This document shows positions 34,130 through 36,816 of a DNA stretch of 36,816 nt, in pieces. How positions within the stretch are numbered: position 1 is the stretch's first letter; each line of letters starts with the position of its first letter. Position numbers and translations under genes: made by a program. Origin of the DNA: Pseudoalteromonas sp. Z1A8. GTDB taxonomy: Bacteria; Pseudomonadota; Gammaproteobacteria; Enterobacterales; Alteromonadaceae. The DNA lies in contig NZ_WTLB01000041.1 of the NCBI RefSeq assembly GCF_011378855.1, forward strand, positions 1 through 36,816. Direction: 5' to 3'. The notes beneath the pieces were generated by a model. The model was not told where the DNA came from, did not search any database, and saw nothing but the letters and a program-made list of their open reading frames with translations.

Positions 34130-36721
34130 ATGAAGCAATCAACTGCATTTACACCATACATTATTGTGGGCGCAACACTCGCATTATCAGCAGGTTTTAC
34201 AACGACAGCCTACGCAGCAGAAGAAGCTAAAAAAGTAGAGCGAATTCAGGTTACTGGTTCTCGTATTAAGCGAACTGATATTGAAGGGCCTTCTCCGGTA
34301 CAATCAATCGGTAGAGCTGAAATCGAAAACATGGGTTACGATAACCTACAACAACTTCTTGAAAGAATGCCTGTTGCTGGCAGCGGTACTTTCTCTACTC
34401 GTGGTAACAACCAAGATTCAACCGCTAACGGTTCAGCTGCAGTAAGCTTACGTGGCTTAGGAGCCGATGCAACACTTGTACTAATTAATGGTCGCCGTGT
34501 ATCAATTAGTGCCTTTGCTGAAGGTATTACCAATTCATTTGTAGATATTAACAGTCTTCCTGTTTCTGCTATTGAGCGTATCGACATACTAAAAGATGGC
34601 GCTTCAGCTATCTATGGCTCAGATGCAGTAGCGGGTGTAGTTAACGTTATCTTAAAGAAAGATATTGATGGTGTTGAAATTAATTTAGGCTATGGCGGTA
34701 CAGATGGTCCAAATTATGAAGAAACAACAGCAAGCCTAGTTTGGGGTACTACAAGCGAAAAAAGTAGTGCATCTGTTATTATCGATTACTTTAAAAACAC
34801 ATCTCTTTCTTCTGATGAAATGGGCAGCCTTGGCACTGCAAACCAAGCACCTTATGGTGGTGAAGATTTCCGTTCATCTCGTGGTTTCCCAGGCTACTTT
34901 TATGTGGATGGCGTTAAAACAATCGACCCTGCCTGTCCTGCTGAAAATGCAACTTCAAGTGGTAGCTGTTTATTTGATTACGGCCCATATGGTTATATTG
35001 CCCCAGCCTCTGAGCGTGTAGGCGCTATTTCACAGTTTGAATACCGCTTTGATAACGGTATTACTGGCTTTTTAGAGATGTCTGTTCAACATAATAGCTC
35101 TGTAGCTTCTGGTGCACCGACTCCCCTTGATGAAGATGCTGGTTTAACAGTCCCTGCTAGTCACCCAAACAACCCTTTTGGTGAAGACATTCAAATTGGT
35201 CGTTACCGTACAGTAGATGCTGGCGCTCGCCAATGGGATATTGAATCTGATACTTTACGTTTAGTTGCTGGCTTAAAAGGCGAAATAAACGATTGGAGCT
35301 GGGAAACTGCAGTACAAAAAGGACGTAGTAAATCACTACAAACGGGTGATAGAACACAAGGTTGGGTGCGTACTGATTTCTTACAACAAGAAATTGATGC
35401 GGGGAACTATAATCCATTTGGCGGCACCTACAACGACCCAGCTGTAATTGATCGAATCACAACCAGCTTAGTGCGTCGCGGTGAGTCTCATATGACCTCT
35501 TTTGACGCTAACATTACAGGTGAAGCGTTTAGTTTTGGTGGCGAAGCTGTAATGATGGCTGCCGGTATTGAGTACCGTGAAGAAGATGTAAATGATATTC
35601 CGGATGACCAATTTCAACGTGGTTTAATATTTGGTACTGAATCAGTATCGGCTTCTGCTGATCGTGAACAGTACGCTGCTTATGTTGAATTTTCGATTCC
35701 GCTAGCTGAAAATCTTGAGTTACAACTAGCCGGTCGTTACGATGATTACAGTGACTTTGGTACAACAACAAATCCAAAAGTAGCTCTGCGCTGGGCACCA
35801 ACTGACGAAATAACTGTTCGTGGTTCTTGGGCGCAAGGCTTTAGAGCGCCTTCGTTAGCGCAAATAGGCTTAGGTCCATCACAAAAAAGCCAATTTTTTG
35901 TTGATACGCAGCGCTGTGAACAAACAGGATTAGATTGCCAAGCACTTGATTACAACATTGAGTTCTCTGGTAACCCTGATTTACAAGCAGAAGAGTCAGA
36001 ATCATGGAACGTGGGCGTTATCTGGGCACCTACAGCTGAGTTTGGTTTAAGTGTTGATGTATGGAGTATTACTCAAGATAACAAAATCGATGAAGAAGAA
36101 TTTGGTCCTATTTATGCTGCAGAATGTGGTAACCAAAATAGTACCGTATGTGTTCGTTTAGCCCCTACAGGCGGTGCAAGCTTAGGCACAATACAAAAAA
36201 TATACAGCACATTCAAAAATTTATCATCGCAGGAAGTATCTGGTGTTGATGTTTCAGCAAACTATAACCACTCTCTTGATGACTTAGGTTTACTTAAATT
36301 TAATTTAGAGTGGGCATATCAAGATAAGTTTGAAAAAGATGGTCGTGATTACACGGGTGAATATGGCTACCCAGAGCATCGCTTTATTTTCTCAACCAAC
36401 TGGGAAATTGGTGAGTTTAACACCAATGTAAATATCAGTTATGTAGGTGAATTTGAAGATACGCCTGATATCGACTTTGATGGCAATTTAGACTTTGATA
36501 GCAATACTTCACGTATGATTGACTCGCAAACGCTTGTTGATTTACAAACGTCGTACCGTATTACTGAGTCAGCTAAAATATCTTTAGGTGTTAATAACTT
36601 ATTTGATGAAGAGCCACCATTTGCAATTGGCGATGGCGATGGCGATTTATACGGTTATGCATCAGCTGTGCATAATCCTCGTGGCCGCTACTTGTACACT
36701 AAAGTAAGCTTTTCTTTCTAA
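34130..36721 (+). CDS. TonB-dependent outer-membrane receptor
   Basis: An 863-residue receptor that takes up a ligand across the outer membrane with energy from TonB-ExbB-ExbD. The signal peptide is about 1-29 (ending TAYA). The TonB box region is ERIQVTGSRIKRTDIEGPSP, the plug domain runs to about 170 with LRGLGADATLVLINGRR and AIERIDILKDGASAIYGSDA, and the barrel ends VSFSF. The plug wording (GSRIKRTD, DGASAIYGSDAVAGV) is the style of polysaccharide/peptide-type receptors common in marine bacteria rather than siderophore receptors. The ligand is unknown. The ATG at 34130 follows AAGGA at seven bases; an upstream extension is rejected because it hides the signal peptide. Confidence 0.94.
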   Translation: MKQSTAFTPYIIVGATLALSAGFTTTAYAAEEAKKVERIQVTGSRIKRTDIEGPSPVQSIGRAEIENMGYDNLQQLLERMPVAGSGTFSTRGNNQDSTANGSAAVSLRGLGADATLVLINGRRVSISAFAEGITNSFVDINSLPVSAIERIDILKDGASAIYGSDAVAGVVNVILKKDIDGVEINLGYGGTDGPNYEETTASLVWGTTSEKSSASVIIDYFKNTSLSSDEMGSLGTANQAPYGGEDFRSSRGFPGYFYVDGVKTIDPACPAENATSSGSCLFDYGPYGYIAPASERVGAISQFEYRFDNGITGFLEMSVQHNSSVASGAPTPLDEDAGLTVPASHPNNPFGEDIQIGRYRTVDAGARQWDIESDTLRLVAGLKGEINDWSWETAVQKGRSKSLQTGDRTQGWVRTDFLQQEIDAGNYNPFGGTYNDPAVIDRITTSLVRRGESHMTSFDANITGEAFSFGGEAVMMAAGIEYREEDVNDIPDDQFQRGLIFGTESVSASADREQYAAYVEFSIPLAENLELQLAGRYDDYSDFGTTTNPKVALRWAPTDEITVRGSWAQGFRAPSLAQIGLGPSQKSQFFVDTQRCEQTGLDCQALDYNIEFSGNPDLQAEESESWNVGVIWAPTAEFGLSVDVWSITQDNKIDEEEFGPIYAAECGNQNSTVCVRLAPTGGASLGTIQKIYSTFKNLSSQEVSGVDVSANYNHSLDDLGLLKFNLEWAYQDKFEKDGRDYTGEYGYPEHRFIFSTNWEIGEFNTNVNISYVGEFEDTPDIDFDGNLDFDSNTSRMIDSQTLVDLQTSYRITESAKISLGVNNLFDEEPPFAIGDGDGDLYGYASAVHNPRGRYLYTKVSFSF

Positions 36722-36777
36722 ATAAAAGACACAAAAAAACCGCCAATTGGCTAACACCGATCAGTTAAGGTATTTTT

Positions 36778-36797
36778 GATCGGTTGACCGATCTTTT
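36778..36797 (+). terminator. Terminator after the TonB-dependent receptor gene
   Basis: GATCGGT-TG-ACCGATC is followed by four T. It lies 57 bases past the receptor stop. An upstream TTAACTGATCGG-type arm (36757-36763 pairing with 36777-36783) could form a competing stem. Confidence 0.6.
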
Positions 36798-36816
36798 GGT
36801 TGCTTCACAATACCCT

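Noticed and set aside
36761..36816. A short minus-strand open frame (KQPKDRSTDQKYLN) entering from the right edge
   Set aside because: Only about 18 codons are inside the window and they overlap a hairpin terminator; I cannot identify the family, so it is not listed as a gene.
1..36816. CRISPR arrays, prophage genes or toxin-antitoxin pairs
   Set aside because: No regularly spaced repeats, phage structural genes or typical small toxin/antitoxin pairs were seen; RatA-RatB is a housekeeping pair despite its name.

Overview
The window looks like chromosome of a marine gammaproteobacterium, most likely Pseudoalteromonas or a close relative. The basis is low G+C coding, a gammaproteobacterial housekeeping block (rlmE-ftsH, folP-glmM-tpiA-secG-tRNA-Leu, bamE/ratB-ratA/smpB, ilvY/ilvC), a long class II ketol-acid reductoisomerase, several chemoreceptors and a large TonB-dependent receptor. 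The genus is inferred from protein resemblance, not from a search.

Layout. 1-1550: the 3' end of an IS4-type transposase gene, split by a complete 1323-bp IS256-type element with 29-bp inverted repeats and an 8-bp near-perfect target duplication; the IS256 transposase is itself broken. 1598-3223: a chemoreceptor with a flagellar sigma-28-like promoter. 3423-9677 (minus strand): tRNA-Leu(GAG), secG, tpiA, glmM, folP, ftsH and rlmE, with a convincing sigma-32 promoter before rlmE. 9766-12713: yhbY, a secreted histidine phosphatase coupled to a secreted serine hydrolase, and an unknown lipoprotein.

12819-24918 is the most interesting part. A four-gene cassette (MipA/OmpV outer-membrane protein, DUF3019-like small four-cysteine secreted protein, OmpR-type response regulator, sensor histidine kinase) occurs twice, in the same gene order. 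One copy is on the plus strand (12819-16090) and one on the minus strand (21681-24918), so the two converge. Between them lie an NSS-family transporter, an elaA-type acetyltransferase, a Spo0M-like protein, a Kef-type antiporter and a DUF3820 protein. The repeated linkage suggests an envelope-sensing unit in which the small secreted protein and the outer-membrane protein work with the two-component system; that function is inference.

25251-36816: a diguanylate cyclase, divergent ilvY/ilvC with candidate operators, a second chemoreceptor, a GIY-YIG protein, bamE, ratB-ratA, smpB and a TonB-dependent receptor. Two 161-bp MITE-like repeats in inverted orientation (17731-17891 and 31988-32148) abut the stop codons of minus-strand genes, and a related 212-bp element with 14-bp terminal inverted repeats lies after smpB. 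Most convergent gene pairs are separated by clear hairpin terminators, including a perfect 44-bp palindrome at 31065-31108.
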